DNA of 64,000 nt from Paraspadella gotoi (taxonomy: Eukaryota > Chaetognatha), in the NCBI GenBank assembly GCA_051294375.1, contig CM119263.1:21932494-21996493 (forward strand), read 5' to 3'. The position numbers and the translations under genes are program-made. Shown here in pieces: positions 1 to 12,574 of the stretch. Within the stretch, counting starts at the first letter, position 1. Each line of letters starts with the position of its first letter. Below the pieces are notes generated by a model. It had not been told where the DNA came from, made no database searches, and saw only the letters and a list, made by a program, of their open reading frames with translations.

Positions 1-365
1 TGAATAAGCGATCTCGCCCCTGACTATGGAAACTTTCCATTAGACAGGCTCTCCATCACTTTTACAAGATAATGACATAGCTGGACCCTGCAAGCTTTCA
101 ACCAAGACTCTCTCACAGTCTCCTTTATTCACTCCAAGTGTAATCATTTCTATTTCTATTTCTATTTCCCAGAGTACCTGGCTTCCCTATCAATGAAGTG
201 GGGTAATGTTTCAAAGAATGTTTCAATTGGATGAAAAGAAAACTTCCTTAAGTATTAGATCGGGGTCATACCATATGGTACTCCCCCCCAGCATTAAAAT
301 ACAAGGAGCTGATTTTTATGAAATTAGTACAGCCAATATAAAAATTATCCATTCATTAAATAAAT
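1..365. other. Non-coding lead sequence
   Basis: I see no gene or RNA here. A short 'tctatt' repeat lies near 146. The in-frame TAA at 357-359 closes the frame just upstream of ATG 366. Confidence 0.5.
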
Positions 366-1021
366 ATGCTCCCCCAAATCCGCTCCAGGCGTCTCAGCTC
401 CGGCGGGTCGACCAGCGGCTCCTCCAAAGTCCTCAAAGGCTACAAACGCTTCTTCTTCCTTCAACCGGATCAGCAGCACATCTTCTACGCGGAGACGGAG
501 GAGAAAAAGAGAAGAGGAAAAATCACCAGAGCACTGAACGTCTCTGAGATCAAAGAGGTGAGAGAATGAATGAATGAATAAATATAAACGAATACGGCCT
601 TGGGCACGCCTATTGCGGCCAATGTAGCCTTTTGGCTCAGATATTAATATCGTTAATAATAACAACAGATTACTGTTCAACATTTAAGATACTAAACATT
701 ACAACGGAAACAGTTGTAGAACACGATTTAAAAATTAGTGTGTTTAGGACAATCGAAACCGTAAAAGTTAAGACAACAATGATTAAATGTTCTATCCTCG
801 TGGTAATAAAATGTAATTGGAGATTTGTACGTCTTAGGCTCATCAATTTCTTCTAAGATGTCTCGAAAAAGTGAATTGTTTTTGATGATGTTTTCTAGCC
901 TTCCTTTGGCTCTTGAAATGATTTTGTTTTTGAGGGAGGATTCTCCTGCTGCATCTTATACGAGAGGAGACAGAGAAAGAGAGAGAGAGAGAGAGAAGAG
1001 AGAGATAAGTAGATAATAGAT

Positions 1022-1057
<36 letters not shown>

Positions 1058-1318
1058 TAGAGAATGGGAAAAATCACCTGAGCACTGAACGTCTCTGAGA
1101 TCAAAGAAGTGAGAGAGAGAGAGAAAGAGAAGAGAAAGAGAAGAGGAAAAATCACCAGAGCACTGAACGTGTCTGAGATCAAAGAGGTGAGATAGAGAGA
1201 GAGAGAGAGAGTGAGAGTGAGAGAGAGGAGAAAAAAGAGAAGAGGAAATATCAACAGAGCCCTGAACGTCTCTGAGACAAAGAGGTCAGAGAGAGAGAGA
1301 AAGAGAGACAGAAGAGAG

Positions 1319-1353
<35 letters not shown>

Positions 1354-1567
1354 GAGAGGAGAGAGAGAGAGAAGAGAGAGAGAGAGGAGAAAAAGAAAAG
1401 CGCTGAACGTCTCTGAGAATCAAAGAGGTAAGAGAAAGAGAGAGAGAGAGAGATAGAGAGAGACAAAAGAAGAGAGAGAGAGAGAGAGAAGTAGAGAGAG
1501 AGACAAAAAAGAGAGAGCGAGAGAGAGAAAGAGAGACAGAGAGTGAAGAAGAGAAGATGAGAGATAG

Positions 1568-1605
<38 letters not shown>

Positions 1606-3355
1606 AGAGAGAAAGAAAGTCTGATTTCAAATCGAGACAGTGCCTCAAGAGAATGAACTGCTGACATGTCGTCGCATTAATCATTGATGGTCTTTCGTTT
1701 TCCGCCGATGACAACCGGCGGCGCCACCTGAGGTGACAAGAGACGAGAGCGACGACGACGACGAAAATCGAAATGAAAATTGAGTGAAAAAAAATGAAAC
1801 AAAAGGGACTTTAGCAGATTAAACGGACAATCTTCAAATAAAAGAAAAATGAATACAAAATAGGAATTACTAATAATAAAAGTGGATTCAATTTCAAGAA
1901 TACATACATACATAAAGTATTAAACATAACATAAAATAAAAAAGAGACCCTTCCCTTTATCCCTTTTATTCCTTTTTCGATGAAAACGTCACTCGCACCA
2001 AAAAAAAAAAAAAAAAATTCTCCGCCCATGAATTTTTCTCATTTTTCAAAACGACCAAACTTAGGCTCCGCTTTCCCCATTTTTTTATTTCACCGGCGGC
2101 GGCGCCACCGCCGTCCCATTATCACGTCATCCACCCCTGATACTCACCTTTACTTAAGTCAGTAATACCTCAAGCTGAGTTTGAACCATTTTGAGGTTTG
2201 ATTGGTTTGAAAAAATATTTTTCGCATTTTATCGGAAAAGTATTGTCATTTAACAAAATCATTTAAAAAAAGGTGGAGTCGCTATGCGTATATTCAACAT
2301 AAGACACTTTCTACTTTCTAAGAAATAATCATCTATGAAAGATTTAATTAAATCACATCTCGCAAACATTACATCTAACACGAACAAAAAACCAAGAATG
2401 ATTTCCCCCTACATTTGACTTTTTCTGAGAAACTGCCGCAATCACTAATCCTCACCATCCTTAGCTTAATCAGAAATAATTATACGAATCTTATTTTACA
2501 ATTCATCATAACCTTATCTACCTATCCCCGTTTCCGATCCTCCCTTTGTTCCCCAATACTATTAATTTTCAATCCGTTCAACGATTCCATCCTCCAATCG
2601 CTAAAGCAACTCTAAAAGCTCATCTAAAAACAAGTACAGCAAATCTTTCCTTTCGCCTAACCCCCTCCTCCTTCCCGCCATCCCCTCCCACCTTTCCCTT
2701 TCCGCATCCCCCATCCCCTCCCTTCTTCCCCCTCCCCTTCCCTCTATCCCCTCTCGTCTCCCTTTCCTTTTTCGACAAAAAAGGTACGCAAGGGAAAATC
2801 CCCCAATTCCCTCTTCCGTCACGATTGCTGGAGATCGGAGAACAACAACAACGACGACGACGACGTCAGTCAATCCACGGACCCAAGGACTCCGGACATC
2901 GAAGGCCGGAAGGGGCGCGTCGGTCGAGCGGGCCGTCTCGTCGCCGGCAGCGTCAGCGTCGATGGCGCAGCGCCGGGTTACGTCACGCCGTCCCGCGCCG
3001 GCGCCTGCGAGTTCGCGCCGGATCTGTCGGCGTCGTCCGCGTTCGTCCGTCGAGATCCTCCGGCGCTTCCCAACGGCGAGGGGCCGACGGCAGCGGGCGC
3101 AGCGTCGCCGCCGCTGACGCCCATGATATTTCGAGGAACGGGGCCGCGGCGGGCGCCAAGCGAAGGCGGCGGGGGCGGCGGCGGGGGCGGCGGCGGAGAG
3201 TGTCAGCATCTGAGTCATCAGTTCGACGAATCCCAATGCTTCTCTATCATTTTCGGTCACTACACGTCGCTGGCGTCACTGGATCTCGTGGCGCCGTCCG
3301 AGGAAGTGCGCGACGCGTGGGTCAAGGGTCTCAAGCATCTCATGCAGTTCTACAG
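366..3355 (+). CDS. PLC-delta PH-domain exons, with a large insertion
   Basis: Exon 366-557 carries the first PH half: the [18 protein letters not shown] strand, then ALNVSEIKE, with donor GTGAGA at 558. The second half ([12 protein letters not shown], then [18 protein letters not shown]) ends at 3355 with phase 2. The frame is open upstream of it to at least 2841, where a phase-0 acceptor fits. That would insert about 120 residues, including [12 protein letters not shown] and an 11-glycine run, between the two PH halves. An alternative acceptor at 3200/3201 is also phase 0 and would remove almost all of it, so the exon start is the least certain boundary of the gene. Family role: the PH domain binds PIP2 and tethers the enzyme to membrane. 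Confidence 0.75.
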
Positions 3356-3831
3356 GTACAATTCCTTCCGTTCGTTCGTTCGTTCGTTTGTTCTTCAATC
3401 CAACGATTACTAACACTGCGCATGCGGATTGCTTTGCACAAATATCGAATTTTAAAACCTCGAAATCTTTTTTCACCCACTTTTAGACATCAAAGGTAAA
3501 TTGATGAGAGAAAGAATGCGATAAAGTAACTTTTGATATATTTAATTTTATTATGTTATTTATTTCATGGGTCATCCTTTCGTCACCCTCTCGGCATTTT
3601 TTAATTCATGTGCACGGTTCTCCTCCCGTTACGACTCTCACTCCAAATTTGTTGCAAAATCGAACAATTAAAATCTAAAGTTTTAAACCTTTTTTAAGAA
3701 TTAACTGGGCATAATAATGGGCCGGTTGATTTAATCATTTTCAATGCTCTCATTGCTTTGTGTGATAGAGAGAGGAAGAGAGAGAAAAGATAGAGAAGTA
3801 GTAGAGCAGAGTAGAGAGAGAGAGTAAGAGA

Positions 3832-3874
<43 letters not shown>

Positions 3875-4326
3875 GTAGGAAAAGTCATACTCTCAATGTG
3901 TTTCCTCGGTGTTTTTCTTCAGAACCACCCCAAGATCAGTTTACCCGGTCTTCCGCCCTTTTTTCGATAAACGTGATTTCTGAGAAATCGGATGAGAGAT
4001 TTTAATCGGATTATTTCCTTTTCCACCCTCGCCTCCTTTGCCAATCCCCGCCGCCGTTTCTCTTCACTTCCACTCTGTGCTCTTTCTCCCCTTAACACCC
4101 CGGTCAACACCCCACTCCACCCATACGTCGAAACGACAGGAACCAAAACAATCCCTGTGCTCAGAGTTGGTTGCGACGCATGTTCCACTCCGCCGACAAA
4201 GACGGCAATGGAGTCCTGACTTTCGCCGAGGCCTACGATCTGCTACACCGGATCAACATCAAGATGGACAAGGCGGAAGCAGAGCGGATATTCAAGAAGG
4301 TTTGGGGCAGAGAGAGAGAGAAGAGG

Positions 4327-4389
<63 letters not shown>

Positions 4390-7300
4390 CAAATAACTGG
4401 TTCAAAACGAGATTTTTTGTGGGACAATCTGCATAAAAAAAAATAAAATTTTTAGGCTATGGTTTTATTTTCTTTACTGAAATTAAGATTGTTTAATTTG
4501 TTTGTTTATTAATCATATCTCAGGCGGATCACAAACCAGTCAAATCTGGCGAGAATTCCCCGACCAAGAGTCAGCGGGACGTCGGAGATTCGGGTGCCAA
4601 ACCTAACGGAGTCGCGTCGGAAAAGACCAACGGGGTCGCCTCGCCGACGCTGCTCAACGCCCCTAACCCTTCCACCCTCACCATATCTCCGTCGACGCCG
4701 CTGCTGCAACGGTCCTTCAAGAGCCGTGAGTTATGAGTTGACAAGACATAAAAATAAGATTATTTATCTACATAATAGTTCGAAAAAAGATAATTAATTC
4801 TCATATTTAAACATATTTGCTCTTCGGAAAAGTTGACTGATTTTCAAAAGACAAATTAAGGTTGGCTAAACCTAATTTTTTATCCTGTAAACCTTTATTA
4901 TTTAAAAAGCTTAATACTACTATGTACGAGGTAAAATTCTCCATGTCAAACAAACATTTCTTGACTGAATCTGGTCCAGCAAAACTCTATGTGATGGAAA
5001 AAGAGAAAGAGACTGTAAACAAAAAGTTATTGGGTAAACGAGGGGTAAATGATTTATCAATGCAATGTTTAAGAAAATATTTATTTCTCGAAAACGTTCT
5101 AAAAGTATTTTTTCTCCGTTGTTCCACTGTCGATTCCACTGTCAACCCCCCCGCCCCCACAAAGAAACTGTGACGACCGTGAAGACGGATTCGAATCTGG
5201 ACTTCGACGAGTTTTATCTCTTCTTCCGCTACTTGACTTTTCGAAAGGAGATCGAGGATCTCATGGAGATGTTTGGCCGGACGAGGTTCGGCCTCAACCC
5301 GGACGACACGGACGAGGACGAAGGCATCCTCACGCTCAGGTCCGCGGAGGAAGGGGGGAGAAGGGTTGGCGGGGGGAGGGGGGAGGGGGGGTAAGGTTAA
5401 AGGGGGTGAAGGGAGAGGAGAATCAAATCGATATTGAACAAAAGAGAAAAGCTTGTTCAGTCGGCACTACTTTCTTTCCTACTTTTCAGATATCTAAATA
5501 ATATTTGGTAAGCCTTTTAAAAACTAACCTTTGAGTTAATTAATTTAATATTCTTAGCTAAGCTCTGTAAATCTAATCTCCCCGGACAGATTGACAAACA
5601 GTCTGACCAAAAAGACTTTTAGTGAGACGCAGCCAACTAAAAACAAAAATCAATCCCACCTTCCCGCTTTACACGCCGATTCCCTTTTGCGCCACTCCAA
5701 CACCTTAAATGCTCCACGATCTTATCCTTCGCTCCTCTTTCCCAACAGCGCGGAGGAGTTCCAATCCTTCATGGTGAAGGAGCAGAAGATCGTCGACTTT
5801 ACCCCCGAGGACGCTGCCCGCGTCATCGCCGACTTCGAGCGGGAGGAGCGACTCCGCTCCAACGGCCTCCTCGGCTACGACGGCTTCCACGAGTTTCTCC
5901 GCTCGGCCGACGAGGGCGCGCTCATAGAATCACCCGCTGTCATGGTAAAGGGAGGTGCCGCAGTGGGATGGGAGGTTGGGACAGAATGGGAAGGTCGGGG
6001 TGGATTAAAAAAGTACATCTGAAAGGAGGTAGAATGGTAGCGGAAAATTTCATCGGAGAAAGTAAGGAAACGATAAAAACTATCGAATGACACAAAAAAA
6101 GAAAATCAATTTACATTTTCAAATCAATACTGTATATCTTTTTACATTGCCGAGTTTTATTGGATTTTTGTATAATGTCGTCAAGGTTTCCGATTGTCTG
6201 TTGAAACAAACGCTCGCTATCGCCCTGGAAATTTATAAAAAATATTAATACTATTCTGCGGAGATTGACATGAATAATTAAATAATTTTTTTTAAAAAAA
6301 GTTGATTTCTGGTCTTGTGACCAAGTTGTCATTTTATACTATTAACTGTGACTTGTGGATGAAAAAATAATATCAACTTTCAAAATTCATTAAAATTAAT
6401 ATGTTAAAGTTTTTTTTGGAATCGACAACGATTCATGGCATCGGCAAAGTCGTCACTTCCGGTCGCGAATTGACGAATAACCAAGAGCGCTTCCGTCGCT
6501 GCTGTTGGCTCTTGGTCTGCCTCGTTTCCTTGGTCGGGATGTCGTGGCAAATCTACGAGGTCATTGGCGAATATCTGAGTGGAGGCGTCGCCACGAAGAT
6601 CACGGAAACGACGGGACCGATACCGCTGCCCGCCGTCACTTTTTCCTTTTCCAGGAAATATTACAGCGTCGAATTGTTACGAAATTTTCTCTCGAATTGT
6701 GACATAAATTACGAAGCAGTTCGACAAATTTGCGAACGATGCAAAAATGACGACGAGTACGAACGGATCCTTGGAGAATTAATTAGCGCGGGTTTCGACG
6801 CTAAGCGTTTGGAACTGAAACCCCAGCATTTTTTTTCCGATTGGTTTCCTCGCAAACGGTTCGTAGAAACCGGACTTAACTGGACATTCAACGCTGACGG
6901 CACTTACTGGGTGATCCCAACCCAAAAATCATATCAATTCTTCATTAGAAAATTCGAAGGATCTTGTTTCACATTGGAGGATCAGTGTAAATTACCCACA
7001 GTATGGACGCACACGCCCAACGCCCCCTTTTCCGATTGGGAATGGTTGGCTCTGACCAAGTCTCACGATTTTATCAAAATTCGTTACGCCTTTTATTCGT
7101 CGACGATATTTATCAAAAATTGTATGAAAGGCGACACCTGGCCGAAACCGTTCGAGAACGCCACCGAAAACTATTCCCCGGAAAAATGCATCGAAAAGGT
7201 TTTCGAATTGGAAGCTTGCAAAAATGGCGGCAATGATTGCAAGAGAGCGATCGAAATGTGTCGACCCCTTTGCGAAAGTTCCTCTCCCGTGGGTCTCATG

Positions 7301-9435
7301 ATGTTTAGGCAAAAACAGGGATTCGTGGAAAGACAAGCGGCTTTTCAGATGAAGATCTCTGTGGGATACCAATCGTTGCTTCATCGTAGATACGAAGAAA
7401 TCCTCGTCATGTCATTTCCGCAAATGATTGGCACAGTGGGCGGACTGCTTGGTCTCTGGATGGGCGTCTCCTTTATTGGCCTCTTCGAAATCGTCGAGTT
7501 GATTTTGATGACTTCGAAATTCATTTCCAAAAAGATCTTTCACTTGGGAACGAAAAATCGAAAAGTCCAAAATCAAATTGAAATTTGAACTTTTAACTTT
7601 TAACTTTGAAGTTCAAAATGATTTTTATTTTATTATTTTTATTTATGTTTTGAAAATTCAGACGCTTTTTATTATTTAAGAATCCACAAAACTTAGTGCA
7701 AGTCAATAGATTTTGAATATAATTGCTTAACGTAATATATGAAAATCTTGCTAAGTATGCAGCTTGCGAATATTTTTTACCTTAATTTTCTTCGTATTGA
7801 TGCAATAAATTTACTTAACGCTTCACATGTCAACATATTTTTTGCACAATGTGACAAAGTGTTTAGTCATTAACACATTTTACCCATTTTTAAATATCAA
7901 CAAAAACGAAATATCATTCATGCAATTCTTTTATGTTCGACAGCACGACATGACGCAGCCCCTGTCTCATTATTACATCGCGTCATCACACAACACGTAT
8001 CTCATGGGCGACCAAGTGACTGGCAAGAGCAGCCGTGAAGCTTACATTCTCGCGCTGGCCAAAGGTAAGCTCGAGAGAGGTTTTGACAATGATGAAAATT
8101 GTGAAGTCATGTAATGAAATCAAATGAAATTTTTTTTCTTATCTCTCTCTCTCTCTCTCTCAGGCTGCCGCTGCGTGGAGCTCGACTGTTGGGACGGGTC
8201 CGCAGGCGAACCCGTCATATACCACGGTCACACGGCGACATCCAAACTTCCGCTCAACGAGGCGCTGGAGGTGATTATTAATTTTAATATAAAATTGTAT
8301 TAAGATAATGATTATACTATTCTAACATTTATACTAGGCGATACGAGACTATGCCTTCGTCAAATCCGAATTCCCGCTCATCCTGTCCATCGAGAATCAC
8401 TGCAGTCTCGAGCAACAGCGCAAGATGGCCGCCTCCTTTAGAGAAATACTGGGCGATCTACTTCACACAGGTGATTCGGTCACGCCCAAAAAAGATTAGG
8501 CCAAAAAAAAAATACGAAAAGTCAAAAAAGTCAATGTATAACTGTTAATTAAAACTAAGCTGATAAAATTACTATGTTTCATAGACGCAAAAGTTTTGAT
8601 ATTTCATTTTACACTTTTTGTCTACGTATACGAGGTTAAGTTTCATTAAGTAATGCTAATCGCTTGAACTACCAAAATGATAACAATAGTTGAAAAAGTG
8701 TTACAACTTATTATTATCGAGTTTTATACTCATCAATTTAAAATCTTTGATTGAAGATCCGGTTCCGGACGACGCCGAGAGCCTCCCTTCTCCGGCTGAC
8801 CTGAAGGGCAAAATCCTGATCAAAGGTCACAAACTGAAATCTGGTCAGGAGTCGATGGACGGGACCTACGAGGAAACAGAAGAGGAGACAGAGAACCAGA
8901 TCTGGGACCTCAGGTACCGAAAATGAAGCTAAGAAGTAAGCTGCGCAGATGTGCAGCTGTGCAGATGCTCGCTGTAAACTTACCATTTTTGAGTTCTACA
9001 GAGTAGCTTTAACTCTTGATTATTGTGCAAATCTGTTTCGTCAGTTGAGTGGAGTACAAAGAGAAAAGAGGTTTGTCCCACAAAGAGCTTTCTGAGTTTC
9101 ACGATAATTTTTTCACTTTTCACGTGTCGTTTCTCCGTCTTTCCCTCTCCTTCTCTATCTTCTTTTTTGTGCCTTCAATGTTTATTTCTTTTCCCGCTGC
9201 CTCTTTTGTCAATGAAATCGAAGAAATATTTTCGAAAAGGAAAAGATGAATTTTCTCAAAGGCAAAAACCAGCGGGGAAATCACAAGTAAGTGTTTCTCC
9301 ATTTTCTCTCGTTTTTTTTTCTTTTATTTTTTATTATTTCTATTTTTTGCGCGCAGACCGAAAATATTTTGACGAAGAACTTCCGAGGATTTTTCTCCGC
9401 CGAGAAAATCGAGAAAGCGGAAAGAGAGAGAAAGA

Positions 9436-9476
<41 letters not shown>

Positions 9477-12400
9477 GAGCTCGTCACTTCCGAAAAAAAA
9501 AGAAGTTCATCTCTATAGTAATTCCCTCTTCGATGTTTTAAGTTAAAAAAAAACACAAAAAAAAACAGTAACTGAGTAAGCTATTTCTGGAGCGCGTCGA
9601 AACGTTACGGCTGATCGGAATTAAGTAATATTTAAAATACTTAAAATAGTATGACCGCAGTCCGTCACTAGCCCTCTGATAAATAAGTAAATATTGGATG
9701 AGAAGGAAAGAAAAGAAAAACTTTCATTTCGTCGGTTTTTCATGCGACGGAAAGAGAGAGAGAAAATATGAAGGATGAACGGAAGGAAATAAATGGAGGA
9801 GAAAGAAGGAAACGAGGAAGGAAAAGGGGAAAAAGGAGGAGGAGGAAAGGAGAAGGGGAAAGATGAAAGGAAAGGAAGGAAAAGGAGGAAGGGAGGAGGA
9901 GGAAAGGGGAAGGGGAAAGATGAAGGGAAAGGAAGGAAAAAGGGGAAGGGAGGAGGAGGAAAGGGGAAGGGGAAATATGAAGGGAAAGGAAGGAAAAAAG
10001 AGAGTGAAAGGGAGAGGAAAGTATGTAGAAAGGTGAAGGAGAGGAATATGAGAATTGAGAAATGAAGATGTAGAAGGTACGTATGACAAAAATTTAAAAA
10101 AAAATAATAGAAAATAAATATGAGTGAAAACTAAAGATAACTTGGGGAAAGTGAATGATAACCAGCGAGAGAAAGCATGAGCCAACGTTGGGGCCGAGAG
10201 CGGGAGGGTACTAGAAGAAAAATATAAAAAGAAAAACTAAATGAAAGGGAGATAAGGGAAAGAATGATAATCGATGGTGAAAACCCGGGGGCGTGATTGA
10301 AACTTTGACTTCTCTTTCCTCCTTCTACTTCTGTGATGGATCGTTACTCTCTCTCTCTCTCTCTTTTCTCTCTCTCTCTCTCTCTCGTTTTGTCTCTCTA
10401 TCTCTCGCTCCTCTCAATTCTGAAGTCTAATCGATTGATTATTTTAAACGACAAAGCAATGTCAGAATTTGAAGCCGATGTGAAAGCGATTGCTATACTT
10501 TGAAGAAATAGAGAATAGAGATTGCTGGTTTGGATTTTAAATCTGGAGCCAATACTGAATTTCCTAAATCACCAGTCTGATTTCGATAATAGACGCCTAA
10601 ACTTTTCCGTCTTTAAACAAAGCGATTGTTGACTTTTGAGCCAAAACCCAGAGCGAGCTTTATTGATGTTTAAGTCAAAGCCATCCCCAGATTTGTTGTG
10701 GCGATCTCGAGAGAGATGTGAAAGCCCTTGATGTATTTCGCTTTCAGAAAATAGACTGTGTCGTGTCCAACCTAAAACGAAAAAAGTGATATTGCAATAG
10801 ATTAAGCTAAGGACACTGAAAAGAATAAACGAATAATTGTATTTTTGTTGATATATATATATAGTAGGGCGTTNNNNNNNNNNAAAAGAATAAACGAATA
10901 ATTTTATTTTTGTTGCCGTCCTTTACACAAGGAGAGCACTGGATACGATCTCAGCCTGCAGGTTGTAATCTACCCGTCGATCCCAAGGAGTCCTCCGCCT
11001 TCGACGCTCATCGATGAACGAGGAATTCCACTCTCGCAGAAAAAAAAACACATTCGGGCGGGGAATTTGTTTTTTCTTTCCCGCCGCCGGCCCCGGGAAA
11101 GTACAGGCGTCGCCGGGGCGGATGAAATGAGGGAAGAAAAACAATAATATTAGAATTAATAGTAATAATAATAAAAAATGTAGGAGGTGAAAAGGAAAGG
11201 GAAAGGAAAAGAGGGGAGTGTCGCCAGCACTAAGAAATATTTGCCTATAAATATAAAAAGAAGGTAATTTGTAGGGCATTTGGTTCAGACTGCTAAGTAA
11301 AGTATTCAGCGATTATCAAATACTGAGCTTAAGCTTCCTGTAATTATGAAATTGGTATATTGTGGCGAATCCTAAATTCGCCTCCCGTATAGCTTGGTAA
11401 AAACTCAGCTCGTCCCATTGTCTTGTACAGTTAAGTACTCGTTCACCAACCGTGAGTTCTGGATTCAATCCCCTCACGGTCACGCCAGTTAAAGTGTGAT
11501 GGTGACGGCATAAACACGCCAGTGACATGGGGTCCAAAGCCATTAGCGCCAGCTGTTGGCAGATGCCTCACAGCCCAGGCATCCCACATGTCCTCCCCCA
11601 ATTATCTTTGCTACTTGGATTAGACACTGGACAATATTTCCGTTGAAAATTATGCCACTCTAATGAACCCATAAACTACAACAAAAGCTATAAATCAGTA
11701 AAAGAAGCGAAGTAGAATTGACGAATTGACGATAACAATTTCGGTTGTTTATAGAGAACGTGACCATCTGGGCGCCGTTGCCGGCAAATGTCTGCAGACA
11801 AAAAAAACTTTTCTTTGTAGAATATAAAAACAGAGTTAAATGACAAAAAATCATAGAAAGAGATAAAGAGGATGGAAAACGACACAAAAGAGGAAAAAAG
11901 ACAAAATCAAGACAAAAAATTAAAGCAGAGAAATGGACCAAATAAACAAAGATAATTAAAAAAAAACTGAGGAAAAAGACAATAAAGAGGGGAAATGAAG
12001 AAGTAGATAAAAAACAATGTAAATAAGAGAATAAGACAAAAAGATAATAAAGAGAAAATTAAAAAAAAAAAACAGAGCAGAGAAAAGACAAAATTTAAAA
12101 AAAAAAACCGAGAGAAGACAAAAAAGGAAAGAGAAAAAAGTGTTTTTATCGAAGACTCGCGACGCCAGACGCCATCTTGAGCTCTTTGCGGAAATGTTCG
12201 TTTTGGGAAACAAGAGGTTTTTTGTGGAGGCGGGGGGGAGGAAACAGGCAGCGGCGGCGTGGTAATGACGTGGCGGTGGCGATGATGGTGGTGACGTTAT
12301 TGCGCTAAGGAATGGCTGTCTTAGGGGCTGCAGTGGAGGTGGTGTCTTTTGGTAGTCGGGAGAGTAGTAGGTTTGGCGGTACTGTTGCTGATGGTGGTGG

Positions 12401-12478
12401 CAGCGGGAATGATAAAGGTCGAGGAGTTAAAAACTTAATTAGGTTTTCGGTGGCTTCGGATAATGAAAAATGAAAGAG

Positions 12479-12574
<96 letters not shown>

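Noticed and set aside
895-1714. Long minus-strand open frames made of Ser-Leu repeats
   Set aside because: They are translations of (GA)n/(TC)n microsatellites. The same happens at 4233, 15467, 34839, 44872 and 61201.
2601-3260. 219-codon minus-strand open frame
   Set aside because: It is antisense to the PLC PH exon and arises from its GC-rich low-complexity sequence. The plus strand carries the recognisable PH residues.
2546-3499. 317-codon plus-strand open frame
   Set aside because: It is in the wrong frame relative to the PH residues at 3201-3355 and reads as Arg-rich low complexity.
12478-12572. Regular repeats as a CRISPR-like array
   Set aside because: Simple tetranucleotide repeat with no spacers; the genome is eukaryotic. 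The same applies to the (GATA)n and 18-bp tracts.
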